Positions 39,859 through 50,363 of a DNA stretch of 64,000 nt are shown here, piece after piece. The position numbers and the translations under genes were made by a program. Origin of the DNA: an uncultured Lachnospiraceae bacterium (GTDB lineage Bacteria; Bacillota; Clostridia; Lachnospirales; Lachnospiraceae); assembly GCA_947245585.1 (NCBI GenBank), contig CAMXPV010000008.1:1-64000 (forward strand), given 5' to 3'. Within the stretch, counting starts at the first letter, position 1. Each line of letters begins with the position of its first letter. The notes below the pieces were generated by a model, which saw nothing but the letters and a program-made list of their open reading frames with translations, searched no databases and was not told the DNA's origin.

Positions 39859-40695
39859 CTACACTTCGCTCATCTTTTTATGGAGTACCGAAAGAAAACT
39901 CTCCGTATTTAATCTCACAATCCCCGTGGTCCTGTCGGCCCTGCGGATGAGAATGCGGTCCCCCGTGCGCAGGGCCGCCTTGTAACTGCCGTCAAAATTG
40001 GCCTCTACCATCTGTTCATGCCCATCCTTTCCCGGCGGAATTTCCACAGTGATCACATCCTCCGGCGCAAACACAATGCTGCGGGTATTTAGGGTGTGGG
40101 GACAGATCGGCGTCAGAAGCAAAAGACTCGCCGAGGGTTCCACAATGGGTCCTCCCGCCGAGAGATTGTAACCGGTAGAGCCTGTGGGCGTAGCAACGAT
40201 CACACCGTCTGCGCAGTAATCATTCAGAAACCGGTCATTCACATAAATGCGGACGTTTAAAATCTGCAGCGTGCCACAGCGGGAGATCACAATATCGTTA
40301 AGGGCATACTGCCGTTCCTCCATCTCCCCGGCTATGATCCTGCCGTTGAGCATCATCCGTTCCTCCCTCACATACTCGTCTGCAAGAAGCTTTTCGACGG
40401 CCTCCTCCACACAGGCGCTCTCCACCTCCGCCAGATACCCGAGCGTCCCCAGATTAATTCCCAAAAGCGGAATTTTACTGTCCGTTATGTTTCTGGCAGC
40501 CCGAAGAAGGGTGCCGTCTCCGCCAAGCACCAACGCACAGTCCACATCGGCTTCCCTGCCTACGGCGAGAGCCAGTCTGTCATTGGCGACACAGATGGCC
40601 TCGCCGCCGTGTTTTTTTATAACATCTGCTATTTTTTTTGTAAACGTCCCCTGGGGGTCCTTCACCTCATTGGTAATCAGAAAAAACCGTTTCAT
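39859..40695 (-). CDS. nadK: NAD kinase
   Basis: LVLGGDGTLLRAARN; DGVIVATPTGSTGYNLSAGGPIV. Confidence 0.95.
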   Translation of the reverse strand: MKRFFLITNEVKDPQGTFTKKIADVIKKHGGEAICVANDRLALAVGREADVDCALVLGGDGTLLRAARNITDSKIPLLGINLGTLGYLAEVESACVEEAVEKLLADEYVREERMMLNGRIIAGEMEERQYALNDIVISRCGTLQILNVRIYVNDRFLNDYCADGVIVATPTGSTGYNLSAGGPIVEPSASLLLLTPICPHTLNTRSIVFAPEDVITVEIPPGKDGHEQMVEANFDGSYKAALRTGDRILIRRADRTTGIVRLNTESFLSVLHKKMSEV

Positions 40696-40697
40696 TT

Positions 40698-41594
40698 CTA
40701 TTTCGCCTCATCCAGCGCGCAATGCGCCTCATCCACAAGCGCTTTGATCCGTGCAGACCAGTCTTCTTTCCATGACAAACCGCTTTCCTGCAAAAGAAGC
40801 GCTGCAAGCGCCTCCTCCGCCTCCTTTTCCGGCAGCGTCAAAATCTCCTCCGGAATCTCTGACCGCTTTTCTAGCCACATCAGATACTCGATATTTCCCT
40901 CCGGTCCCTTGATCGGGGAATGGGTCAATCCTCTCACCGAAAAGCCGATCATGTCCGCGTAATCAACGATCCTGTGCACCACCTCTTCGTGCACCTTTTT
41001 GTCCCGCACCACGCCCTTTTTGCCGACTTTTTCGCGACCGGCCTCAAACTGGGGCTTAATCAGACATACCATCTGTCCCGCCCCGCGCAGGAGCTTTCTC
41101 GCCGGGATCAAAATCTTTGTGAGCGAGATGAACGATACGTCCACCGAAGCGAAATCTATGGGTTCCCCGATATCCGCCTCCGTCACATAGCGGAAATTCG
41201 TCTTCTCCATACAGACCACCCGCTCGTCGCTTCTCAGCTTCCAGTCCAACTGACCATGGCCCACATCTATGGCATACACCTTCCCCGCCCCGTTTTGCAG
41301 CATACAATCCGTAAACCCGCCGGTGGAAGCGCCGATATCCATACAGACCCGAGCCTCCAGTGCAATCGGAAACCGCTCCATGGCCCGCGCCAGTTTCAAT
41401 CCTCCGCGGCTCACATAGGGAAGGGCTTTCCCCTTCACCTCAATCTTTATCTTGCTCTCGTCAAACAGGGTGCCCGCCTTGTCCTCCCGCTGATTGTCCA
41501 CAAACACGTTTCCCGCCATAAGAAGCGCTTTCGCCTTCTCTCTGGACTGGGCGTACCCTTGTCTGACCAGAATCACATCCAGTCTTTCCTTCAT
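40698..41594 (-). CDS. tlyA: TlyA family rRNA methyltransferase
   Basis: MKERLDVILVRQGYAQSREKAKALLMAG; CMDIGASTGGFTDCMLQNGA. Confidence 0.94.
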   Translation of the reverse strand: MKERLDVILVRQGYAQSREKAKALLMAGNVFVDNQREDKAGTLFDESKIKIEVKGKALPYVSRGGLKLARAMERFPIALEARVCMDIGASTGGFTDCMLQNGAGKVYAIDVGHGQLDWKLRSDERVVCMEKTNFRYVTEADIGEPIDFASVDVSFISLTKILIPARKLLRGAGQMVCLIKPQFEAGREKVGKKGVVRDKKVHEEVVHRIVDYADMIGFSVRGLTHSPIKGPEGNIEYLMWLEKRSEIPEEILTLPEKEAEEALAALLLQESGLSWKEDWSARIKALVDEAHCALDEAK

Positions 41595-43474
41595 CTTGCC
41601 CGTCTGTCCGTCACAGCCTGCCATGCTGAGACGATTTTCTCCTCCACCGTCACCGCGTCGATCCCGGTTTCCTGCTTTAACAGTTCCACATTGCCATGCT
41701 CCACATACTCGTCAGGAATGGCGATGCCAAGCACCCGGGTCTCCTCATCCAGGGAATCCACAAACTCCCTGACATGCTCTCCGAAACCGCCACAGGCCAC
41801 GTTCTCCTCCATCGTGACAATCAGCTTATGGGTTTTGCACGCATTCCGGATCAACTCCTCGTCGATGGGTTTCACAAACCGGGCGTTGACAAGCGAACAG
41901 TCATACCCTCTCTCTTTCAGTTTTTCCCGCACCGCAAGCGCTACCTTCACCATGCTGCCCACAGCCAAAAGCAATATGCCGCTCTCCATACAGATCGGCT
42001 CGGCTTTTCCGTATACGACCGGCTCCCGGTTTTCTTTTAAGCCGTCAAAGGCCTCTCCCCTCGGATAGCGGATGGCGATGGGCCCGCCAAACTCCACCGC
42101 AAATTTAATCATATCGGAAAGCTCCCACTTATTCTTGGGGGCCATAACGTGCATATTCGGTATCGATGACAAAAACGAGAGGTCAAATAAGCCCTGATGC
42201 GTCTCCCCATCGCTTCCCACAAGCCCTGCCCTGTCGATACAAAATACCACAGGCAGATTTTGAATACAGACATCATGCAGAATCTGGTCGTAAGCCCGCT
42301 GCAGGAAGGAGGAATAAATCGCCACAATGGGCTTTAAGCCGCCCGCCGCCAATCCTGCCGCAAACGTCACCGCATGTTCCTCCGCGATTCCCACATCAAA
42401 GAAACGCTCCGGATACATGTTGCGGAACCGCTTCAAGCCTGTACCGTCCGGCATGGCTGCCGTAATCGCCACCACCTTTTCGTCCCGCTGCCCCAACTTA
42501 CACATGACAGTGGAAAAAATATCCGTATAGTTGGCCTTTGCCTTGGGCGAACTGGGAATCCCCGTCTCAATGTCAAAGGGTTCCGCACCGTGGAATCTGG
42601 CCGGATGGCGCTCTGCCGGCGCATACCCTCTTCCCTTCTGGGTGATCACATGGACAAGCACCGCCTTTTTGACCTTTCTGGCCTCCCTGAATATATGTAC
42701 CATCTCCTGAATATTATGCCCGTCCACAGGCCCCAGGTAAGTGATACCCATATCCTCGAAAAACATGCCCGGCACCACCAGATGCTTAAAACTGCTCTTG
42801 GCGCGCCTGATCTGGCTCACCACCTTGTCTCCGTACTTCGGCTTGCCCCGCAGGGAATTATAGATGCCTTCCTTCAAATCCAGATACATGTCCGCCGTCC
42901 GGATATTGTTCAGATATTTGGAGATGCCCCCCACGTTCTCTGAGATAGACATATCGTTGTCATTTAACACAATAATAAAATTTGTCTCCAACCGGGAGGC
43001 ATTGTTTAACGCCTCGTAAGCCATGCCGCCCGTAAGCGATCCGTCGCCGATGACGGACACGATGGTGTTATTTTCCCCCTGAATATCACGCGCCTTGACC
43101 ATGCCGAGTCCCGCCGATATGGAGGTGGAACTGTGCCCCGTGTCAAAGCAGTCGCAGTCGCTCTCCTTCCTCTTCGGAAAGCCGCTCATACCGCCGAATT
43201 TTCTTAAGTTTACAAATCCGTCCCGGCGGCCGGTCAGAATCTTATGGGTGTAAGACTGATGCCCCACATCCCAGATCAGCTTATCTTCCGGCAGATTCAA
43301 AAACAGATGGAGCGCCATGGTAAGCTCCACCGCCCCCAGATTAGACCCCAGGTGCCCTCCTGTCACACTGATCGTCTGAATCAGGAATTTTCTGATCTCC
43401 TCCGCCAACACGCCGTAATCCTCCGGCGCAATCTGTTTGATATCGTTTGTCCGCGTTATCTGTTCCAGTAACAT
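41591..43474 (-). CDS. dxs: 1-deoxy-D-xylulose-5-phosphate synthase
   Basis: HLGSNLGAVELTMALHLFLN; DRAGLVGSDGETHQGLFDLSFL. Confidence 0.97.
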   Translation of the reverse strand: MLLEQITRTNDIKQIAPEDYGVLAEEIRKFLIQTISVTGGHLGSNLGAVELTMALHLFLNLPEDKLIWDVGHQSYTHKILTGRRDGFVNLRKFGGMSGFPKRKESDCDCFDTGHSSTSISAGLGMVKARDIQGENNTIVSVIGDGSLTGGMAYEALNNASRLETNFIIVLNDNDMSISENVGGISKYLNNIRTADMYLDLKEGIYNSLRGKPKYGDKVVSQIRRAKSSFKHLVVPGMFFEDMGITYLGPVDGHNIQEMVHIFREARKVKKAVLVHVITQKGRGYAPAERHPARFHGAEPFDIETGIPSSPKAKANYTDIFSTVMCKLGQRDEKVVAITAAMPDGTGLKRFRNMYPERFFDVGIAEEHAVTFAAGLAAGGLKPIVAIYSSFLQRAYDQILHDVCIQNLPVVFCIDRAGLVGSDGETHQGLFDLSFLSSIPNMHVMAPKNKWELSDMIKFAVEFGGPIAIRYPRGEAFDGLKENREPVVYGKAEPICMESGILLLAVGSMVKVALAVREKLKERGYDCSLVNARFVKPIDEELIRNACKTHKLIVTMEENVACGGFGEHVREFVDSLDEETRVLGIAIPDEYVEHGNVELLKQETGIDAVTVEEKIVSAWQAVTDRRAR

Positions 43475-43485
43475 ACGTATGCCCC

Positions 43486-44388
43486 TTATTTTTCTCTGTA
43501 GATCAACTGTTCCACCAAGTTTTCCAGAAAGAGATTTCTCTTGTCAAAAGACTGTAAAATCGCCACTGCCTCCCTCGACAGTTCCTCCACCTGTCTTTTC
43601 GATTCCTCCAGACCATGTAACCTCAAATACGTGAGCTTGTGATTCTTTTCATCGCTCCCAACCGGCTTGCCCAAAACTTCCGTACTGCTTGTCACATCCA
43701 GAATATCATCCTGAATCTGAAAAGCGACCCCGATGTTTTCCGCACATTTTTCAAGCTTTACAAGTTCCCCCTCATCCGCGCCGGCAAGCGCCCCGCCGAT
43801 GGTCATAGCTGCCTGAATGAGAGCGGCGGTCTTGTTTTTATGGATGTAAAGAAGCGTCTCCTCCGTCACCTCTGTCTCCGGCTTCTCCGCCAGAAGATCG
43901 GCGCACTGTCCTCCGATCATGCCATACACGCCGGCCTTTCGGGCCAAAATATTCATGGCAAGCTCCGTCCGCATGTAATCTTCCAAAGTCACCGCTTTTC
44001 CAAATGCCCGAAGCGCCGTCTCAAAGGCATAATTTAAAAGCCCGTCCCCGGCAATCACAGCAATGTCTTCCCCGTAAACCACATGGGTCGTTTTTCTTCC
44101 CCGGCGGTAATCGTCATTGTCCAGGGCCGGAAGATCGTCATGGATCAGGGAATAGGTGTGGATAAACTCAATGGCCGCCATAAAGCAGGAAAGCCCTTCC
44201 CCGGCCTCTCCAAACAGGGCCGCGGTCTCCTTCATCAGGAGGGGCCGAAGCCTCTTTCCACCCGCTGACACCGCATACTCCATGGCTTCCAACACCCGGC
44301 TCTGAAAGCCTTCCGGTTTCGGCAGCCATGCGGCAATCGTCTGCTCCACTTCCCCGGTCTTTTTCTTTAGTTCCTCGTCAAAATTCAT
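43486..44388 (-). CDS. ispA: Polyprenyl synthetase (farnesyl diphosphate synthase type)
   Basis: FIHTYSLIHDDLPALDNDDYRRGRKTTH; FQIQDDILDVTSS. Confidence 0.95.
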   Translation of the reverse strand: MNFDEELKKKTGEVEQTIAAWLPKPEGFQSRVLEAMEYAVSAGGKRLRPLLMKETAALFGEAGEGLSCFMAAIEFIHTYSLIHDDLPALDNDDYRRGRKTTHVVYGEDIAVIAGDGLLNYAFETALRAFGKAVTLEDYMRTELAMNILARKAGVYGMIGGQCADLLAEKPETEVTEETLLYIHKNKTAALIQAAMTIGGALAGADEGELVKLEKCAENIGVAFQIQDDILDVTSSTEVLGKPVGSDEKNHKLTYLRLHGLEESKRQVEELSREAVAILQSFDKRNLFLENLVEQLIYREK

Positions 44389-44617
44389 CCAGTCCACCAT
44401 CCTCATTGACCTTCAGCACTTTCTTCTCCACCCGGTCAATATTCTCGTTGCACTTTGCAAGAAGCGCCATCCCCCGGTTATACGCCGAAAAGGATTCTTC
44501 CAACGTAATGTCTTCCGTCTCCAGACGATGGATCACTTCCTCTATCTGGGCAAAGGCATCTTCCAAAGATAACTCCTGTTCCTGTTCCGACTTATTTTCT
44601 TCTTTCTTTTTCGCCAT
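44378..44617 (-). CDS. xseB: Exodeoxyribonuclease VII small subunit
   Basis: SLEDAFAQIEEVIHRLETEDITLEESFSAYNRGMALL. Confidence 0.93.
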   Translation of the reverse strand: MAKKKEENKSEQEQELSLEDAFAQIEEVIHRLETEDITLEESFSAYNRGMALLAKCNENIDRVEKKVLKVNEDGGLDEF

Positions 44618-45809
44618 ATTCTTTCTCCCGGACTTCCGCCAGAAGGCTGCCGTCCTTCACACAAACCCTGATCTTCTCCCCCACGTCCACCTGCCCCAGG
44701 GAGGACAGTTTCCTGCCGGATGCATCCGACACATAGACATATCCCATGCTCAGCTTGTCGAGGGGAGAAAGCCCCTTCATGCGTTCCGCACAGATCGCCA
44801 GCCTGTGCCTCGTCTCCTGCAGCCGTCTCTCCATCACAGCCTGCAGCCGCTCTTCCAACGATACTGCCTGCGTCTTTTTCATGCGGACGGCATTTAGCGG
44901 ACTCAGATATTTCAGGCGCACACCGTACTGCCCAAGCCGGTTCCGATAGTTCTGTACCGTGCGCCTGCAAAGATGCTGCATGGTGTAGGCATACTCCGCC
45001 ATCTGCTCCTCCAACCTTGCGAAATCACAGACTGCAAGCTCCGCCGCCGCAGAGGGTGTCGGCGCCCGCAGATCCGCCACAAAATCCATGATCGTCACGT
45101 CCGTCTCATGCCCCACCGCCGAGATAACCGGAATGCTGCAGTCGAAGACAGCCTGTGCCACCGCCTCCTCGTTGAAAGCCCACAAATCCTCAATGGAGCC
45201 GCCGCCTCTTCCCACAATCACCACATCTACCTGGAGCCTTTCCATAGCCCGAATACCTTTGATAATGCTAGGTGCCGCCTCTTCCCCCTGCACAATCGCC
45301 GGATAGAGAATGATCTGTACATAAGGGTTTCTTCTGGAAGCAACGTTGATGATATCCCGCACCGCCGCTCCCGTCTGCGCGGTCACCACGCCCAGTCTCC
45401 TGACATAGCGGGGAATTGGCTGTTTATACTGTTCGGCAAACATCCCCCGTTCCGCCAGTTCCATTTTCAGGCGCTCATATTTCTCATAGAGCGCGCCAAT
45501 GCCGTCAAGTTCGATCGCTCTGGCATATAGCTGGTACTTGCCGTCGCGCTCGTAGACATCCACGCTGCCGCTTGCAACCACCTGTTGCCCCTCCGCCAAT
45601 CGAAAGGGCAGTCCCTTCCTGTCGGAAGAAAACATAACACACGATATTGTACTTTTTGCATCTTTCAGGGTAAAATAGATATGCCCGGAGGAATGGTATT
45701 TACAGTTACTGACCTCACCACGTATCCGGACCTTCTGCAGCATGAAATCCTGTGTGAACATGTTTCTGATGTAGGAATTGACCTGTGCCACCGTATATAC
45801 ATTCTGCAT
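44592..45809 (-). CDS. xseA: Exodeoxyribonuclease VII large subunit
   Basis: VYTVAQVNSYIRNMFTQDFMLQKVRIRGEVSNCKYHSSGHIYFTLKD. Confidence 0.96.
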   Translation of the reverse strand: MQNVYTVAQVNSYIRNMFTQDFMLQKVRIRGEVSNCKYHSSGHIYFTLKDAKSTISCVMFSSDRKGLPFRLAEGQQVVASGSVDVYERDGKYQLYARAIELDGIGALYEKYERLKMELAERGMFAEQYKQPIPRYVRRLGVVTAQTGAAVRDIINVASRRNPYVQIILYPAIVQGEEAAPSIIKGIRAMERLQVDVVIVGRGGGSIEDLWAFNEEAVAQAVFDCSIPVISAVGHETDVTIMDFVADLRAPTPSAAAELAVCDFARLEEQMAEYAYTMQHLCRRTVQNYRNRLGQYGVRLKYLSPLNAVRMKKTQAVSLEERLQAVMERRLQETRHRLAICAERMKGLSPLDKLSMGYVYVSDASGRKLSSLGQVDVGEKIRVCVKDGSLLAEVREKEYGEKERRK

Positions 45810-45829
45810 ACGAATTCACCATGTCTTCC

Positions 45830-46225
45830 TTATGCAAATTTGGCCAGAACGCCGTTTACAAACCCATAGGAGGCATCCTGTCCGAATTTTTTCGCAAGTT
45901 CGACTGCTTCATTGATTGCGACACTCGTTGGAACATCCTCGTCATAGCAGATCTCATAGACCGCCAGGCGCAGGATCGTCAGATCGACCTTGCTCATCCT
46001 TCCCGTGTCCCATCCTGATGCCTTTTCATTCAGCTTAGCATCAATCTCCGGCAATTTTTCGGAGATTTTATGGAATTTATCTGAAATATAGACGGCATCC
46101 TTATCCTTTGCAGCTTCCTCGTCCTCAAAGAACAACTGCTCCTGCTCCGGCATGTCTTCCTTTTTATTAAATTCCACCCGGAACAATAGTTTAAATATCT
46201 GTTCACGCAACTCTCTTCTGCTCAT
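45830..46225 (-). CDS. nusB: Transcription antitermination factor NusB
   Basis: MSRRELREQIFKLLFRVEF; FVNGVLAKF. Confidence 0.93.
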   Translation of the reverse strand: MSRRELREQIFKLLFRVEFNKKEDMPEQEQLFFEDEEAAKDKDAVYISDKFHKISEKLPEIDAKLNEKASGWDTGRMSKVDLTILRLAVYEICYDEDVPTSVAINEAVELAKKFGQDASYGFVNGVLAKFA

Positions 46226-46240
46226 ACCAAACCACTCGCT

Positions 46241-46633
46241 CTATTTCTCTTTCGCAACGTTAATCCCGGCAATGCGGATGTTCACATCCAAAACCTCTAA
46301 CCCGGTCATATTTTCTATCGCGCTTTTCACTTTCGCCTGCACCCGTTGACATGTCGCCGGGATGTTATAGCCGTACTCCATGGTAATGGCAAGTCCCACC
46401 TTCACCTTTTTCCCGGATACCTCAACCTTTGATCCCTTGGAAAGTCCTCTCACGCCCACACGACACAAAAGCTCGTTGGTAAGATTGCCGGCCATAGCCG
46501 CAACACCGTCCACCTCCATAGCCGCAAGCGCGGCAATCATTGCCACCACGTCATCTGCAATCTTCACCGTACCGGCCTTTTCCTGCAACTCATATCCGCT
46601 CTTTTCTGCTTCCTGTTCCATGCTATCCTCCAT
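46241..46633 (-). CDS. Asp23/Gls24 family envelope stress protein
   Basis: GTVKIADDVVAMIAALAAMEVDGVAAMAG; VKVGLAITMEYGYNIPATCQRVQAKVKSAIENMTGLEV. Confidence 0.93.
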   Translation of the reverse strand: MEDSMEQEAEKSGYELQEKAGTVKIADDVVAMIAALAAMEVDGVAAMAGNLTNELLCRVGVRGLSKGSKVEVSGKKVKVGLAITMEYGYNIPATCQRVQAKVKSAIENMTGLEVLDVNIRIAGINVAKEK

Positions 46634-46738
46634 GCCTTTCTCTATATTTGGCTTAATGGCTTAAGTATACCAAAATTTCTTTTTTTTGCCTAGTCCCCTT
46701 CCGCCTTTCCAAACGTCAGCGAAAATACCCATGACAAA

Positions 46739-47932
46739 TCAAAGCCAAAAACTCAAACTGTACTGCTTCTCATTCTCCACATAGGACACCGCCTTGTCCG
46801 TGCAGTCCAGATACCGGAAAATACCTTGCTGTCCGATCAGCGTATCCCGCATTTTCTGATACACCTGCGACCCCTCGCATTTCAGAGTCACGTAAGCCTC
46901 ACCCCTCCCGTAGCTGTCGGTGAAAATCTTTTGAATTTTCTCCTCATCCCACTCCGTAAAGTAAGCGCCCTCCCTCACATAATAGTTGGCAGCTATGGCC
47001 GTACAGGGCGGCATCTCCACCACATTGTCAAGCGTGTGCGTCTGCTCCATCTGCTCTGTGGTCACAGCCAGATAATCATAATTAATCGTCGGTATCTTCT
47101 CGACCGGATAATCGCTGCCGCCCACAGCCTGATAGGAGGCATCTCCCCAGGTGGTATCCACATAGTAGTATTCCCCGTCAATCCGCACAAGATTCCAGGC
47201 ATGTCCCTCTCCGCCAATCACTTCTCCAAGCACAAGCGTCGCAAAAATACCGGAGCGGTTCAACAGATACTGTGTCGCTTTCGCATATCCCTGACAGACC
47301 GATCTGCGTTCCAGGAAGACAGAACATATATTCTGGCTGTCCTTTGCCGACGCATCGTAATCCGTATGATGAATCAGGTATTCGTAAACATATTTTACTT
47401 TCTCGTACTCATCCGCATCCTGCGGCATTCCGGCAAGGCATTGGTTTACATAATCATCTATCTGCCTCTGTTTCGCTGCCACTTCCTCCTGACTAAAACA
47501 ATAACTCCCCGTAAAAGTAATCTTCTTTAAGAGATTTCCTAACGTATACTCCGTATAACTGTAGCCCTCCACATAAAAAATCTCCGGGTGGTCGTTTAAG
47601 ACACACTGAAACACACGCGATATCAGTTCCTTATCGCAGCTGGAAAGCCTCACATTCTCACGGAAACCAGTAATCGCCTCCAACATCTCCAGATAGACCT
47701 GCTGTTCTTCCTCCGACAGTTTCCCGAAAGCATAGCAGTCCTTCTGCTCCTCCCGGAGCTTTTCATCCGCATGGGAAAGCACCTGCTCCGGAAAGTCCGT
47801 TTTCGACTGCCTGGCCCCCACATCCTCCTGTCTGTAAAGACTGCTCTCGCTTCGGGACAATCCAAGCCCCGCAAGATACAGGGCACCGGTCAAAATCAAC
47901 ATACCGGTCAGAAATATAGCCGCCTTCTTCAT
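46739..47932 (-). CDS. Exported transglutaminase-like domain protein
   Basis: MKKAAIFLTGMLILTGALYLAGLG; RRSVCQGYAKATQYLLNRSGI...HAWNLVRIDGEYYYVDTTWGD. Confidence 0.88.
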   Translation of the reverse strand: MKKAAIFLTGMLILTGALYLAGLGLSRSESSLYRQEDVGARQSKTDFPEQVLSHADEKLREEQKDCYAFGKLSEEEQQVYLEMLEAITGFRENVRLSSCDKELISRVFQCVLNDHPEIFYVEGYSYTEYTLGNLLKKITFTGSYCFSQEEVAAKQRQIDDYVNQCLAGMPQDADEYEKVKYVYEYLIHHTDYDASAKDSQNICSVFLERRSVCQGYAKATQYLLNRSGIFATLVLGEVIGGEGHAWNLVRIDGEYYYVDTTWGDASYQAVGGSDYPVEKIPTINYDYLAVTTEQMEQTHTLDNVVEMPPCTAIAANYYVREGAYFTEWDEEKIQKIFTDSYGRGEAYVTLKCEGSQVYQKMRDTLIGQQGIFRYLDCTDKAVSYVENEKQYSLSFWL

Positions 47933-47969
47933 ACCCTGCCGCCCTCCTTTCACAGCCTTCTCCCTACAC

Positions 47970-49577
47970 CTATGCTCTGCCAAATTCTGACAAAACCAAT
48001 CCCTCGTTTCTCTCAACCGTCATGCCGATACTCCACTGGTTGACAAAGAGCAGAAGGGGGTTGTCCTTTAAGTCCTTTATCTTTTTCATGTCTGACGTTC
48101 CCGTCAGCTTGTCCAAATCAATCTCTTTATTCTCGATCCAACGAATGTATTCATAGGGCAGATTCTCCAGTTTAATCTCCACATTGTATTCATTCTCCAG
48201 ACGGTATTTGAGCACGTCGAACTGCAGCACGCCGACCACGCCCACAATAATCTCCTCCATACCGGTATTAAACTCCTGAAAAATCTGAATGGCGCCTTCC
48301 TGCGCAATCTGCATGATCCCCTTGACAAACTGTTTCCTTTTCATGGTGTCCACCTGCCTGACCCTGGCAAAATGCTCCGGTGCAAAAGTAGGTATCCCTT
48401 CGTAGGCAAACTGCTCTCCCGGCATGCAAACCGTGTCACCAATGGAGAAAATTCCCGGATCGAAAACGCCAATGATATCCCCCGCATAAGCCTCGCTCAA
48501 GATCTTGCGCTCATCCGCCATAATCTGTTGGGGCTGGGACAGACGCATAACCCGTCCTCCCTGTACATGGCGCACTTCCTCGTTCACATCAAATCTGCCG
48601 GAACAGATACGCATAAACGCGATCCTGTCGCGGTGCGCTTTATTCATATTCGCCTGAATCTTAAAGACAAAGGCCGAAAACTCATGTTCCACCGGGTCGA
48701 TCAGCCCGATATCCGCCTTGCGTGGCAGGGGCGTGGTGGTCATCTGCAAAAAGTGCTGAAGAAAAATCTCCACACCAAAGTTTGTGAGGGCCGAACCGAA
48801 AAATACCGGCGTCAGATCCCCCGCCTGAATCTGTTCCAGATCATACTCCGCACTGGCTCCGTCCAAAAGTTCGATTTCTTCGGTGAGTTTAGCGTAAAAC
48901 TCCTCACCGATCTGGGCCGTTAACGTCTCCGTCTGGTCGATCGGAATCCGGGTGGCATGTCCCTCCTTCGTCCCCTTCTCCGTATCGGCATAAGTGACCA
49001 CGCACCTGTCCTCACGGTCATATACGCCCTTAAAGTCTTTTCCCGAGCCGATCGGCCAGTTAATCGGGCAGGTAGCGATCCCCAGTTCCTTCTCGATGTC
49101 ATCCAGAAGCTCAAAGGTGTCGTTCGCATCCCGGTCCATCTTATTGATAAAAGTAAAGATCGGGATATGCCGCATCACGCATACTTTAAACAGCTTGCGC
49201 GTCTGGGCCTCCACGCCCTTCCCGGCATCGATCACCATGACCGCTGAATCCGCCGCCATCAGGGTTCTGTACGTATCTTCCGAGAAGTCCTGATGGCCCG
49301 GCGTGTCCAGAATGTTGATGCAAAATCCGTCATAAGAAAACTGCAATACGGAGGAAGTGACGGAAATACCTCTCTCCTTCTCTATCTGCATCCAGTCGGA
49401 AACCGCATGTCTGGCCGTCGCCTTCCCCTTAACGCTGCCCGCCAGATTGATCGCTCCCCCGTACAACAGAAACTTTTCAGTGAGCGTCGTCTTTCCCGCA
49501 TCCGGATGCGAAATGATTGCAAAAGTTCTTCTTTTGTTTATCTCGTCCGCATATGTTCCCACGTCTTTATCCTCCAA
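47970..49577 (-). CDS. prfC: Peptide chain release factor 3
   Basis: RRTFAIISHPDAGKTTLTEKFLLYGGAI; FINKMDRDANDTFELLDDIEKELG. Confidence 0.96.
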   Translation of the reverse strand: MEDKDVGTYADEINKRRTFAIISHPDAGKTTLTEKFLLYGGAINLAGSVKGKATARHAVSDWMQIEKERGISVTSSVLQFSYDGFCINILDTPGHQDFSEDTYRTLMAADSAVMVIDAGKGVEAQTRKLFKVCVMRHIPIFTFINKMDRDANDTFELLDDIEKELGIATCPINWPIGSGKDFKGVYDREDRCVVTYADTEKGTKEGHATRIPIDQTETLTAQIGEEFYAKLTEEIELLDGASAEYDLEQIQAGDLTPVFFGSALTNFGVEIFLQHFLQMTTTPLPRKADIGLIDPVEHEFSAFVFKIQANMNKAHRDRIAFMRICSGRFDVNEEVRHVQGGRVMRLSQPQQIMADERKILSEAYAGDIIGVFDPGIFSIGDTVCMPGEQFAYEGIPTFAPEHFARVRQVDTMKRKQFVKGIMQIAQEGAIQIFQEFNTGMEEIIVGVVGVLQFDVLKYRLENEYNVEIKLENLPYEYIRWIENKEIDLDKLTGTSDMKKIKDLKDNPLLLFVNQWSIGMTVERNEGLVLSEFGRA

Positions 49578-49636
49578 ACTTTTCTCTCTATGACCAATGC
49601 TTCTATATTACCACAGTAAAAACATTTAAGAAAGCT

Positions 49637-50350
49637 TTATTTCTCGTCATCATTCACCGTACTTATGACAATGGCATCCGCACTCACACCGGTTTTTCGG
49701 ATCACAATATCTTCGATCTGGGCGCGCTGTGCCTCCGACAGCTCCGCAGTATTTACCACCACGTCCACGCTGTCTCCGTCTATGCTGACGATCGCGTCGT
49801 TAAAGCCCTTCGCCTCCAGTAAAATCTCCGCAGCCGTTTCCTTCTCCGCAATATCCGTCATGGAGATCATGCTGTTTACCGCTTCCTGTTTCTGGCTCTC
49901 ACTAATGTTGGCATTGTTGATGATCTCCAGAAGCGTTTCCTTATTTTGTACTCTGGTCTGCTCCTTTTCCAGCTTCGCGCCGGAAAGAGGCGACGATGTG
50001 TCGGCGGACGTAAACACAGCCTCACCGGGCGCCTCATCCATCTGTTCCTCCGCAAGCGCCTGGGCCAGCTCCTCGTCCACGCTGCCGCTGTCCGCCATCG
50101 TTACGTCGCTGTCCAGACTTTCAATCTCGCCGTAGGCCTGTTCCATGTCCTCATCCGACAAATCCAACAAGGATGCGTAATCCGCCTCTGCGTCCTCCTG
50201 TGTCAGTTCGGTAGAGCCCACCTCTCCGCTCACGCTCATCAGTTCCTCGTCCGTCACCTTAGTCCCCGCAAAATTCAAGTACCCGGCAACTGCAATCATA
50301 ATGGCAAGCGCCGTGATCATCATCTGGTTCTTTTTGATCATATTCTTCAA
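49637..50350 (-). CDS. spoIIIAH: SpoIIIAH-like protein
   Basis: MIKKNQMMITALAIMIAVAGYLNF; position after spoIIIAG. Confidence 0.92.
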   Translation of the reverse strand: MKNMIKKNQMMITALAIMIAVAGYLNFAGTKVTDEELMSVSGEVGSTELTQEDAEADYASLLDLSDEDMEQAYGEIESLDSDVTMADSGSVDEELAQALAEEQMDEAPGEAVFTSADTSSPLSGAKLEKEQTRVQNKETLLEIINNANISESQKQEAVNSMISMTDIAEKETAAEILLEAKGFNDAIVSIDGDSVDVVVNTAELSEAQRAQIEDIVIRKTGVSADAIVISTVNDDEK

Positions 50351-50363
50351 TTTCTTCTCCCCT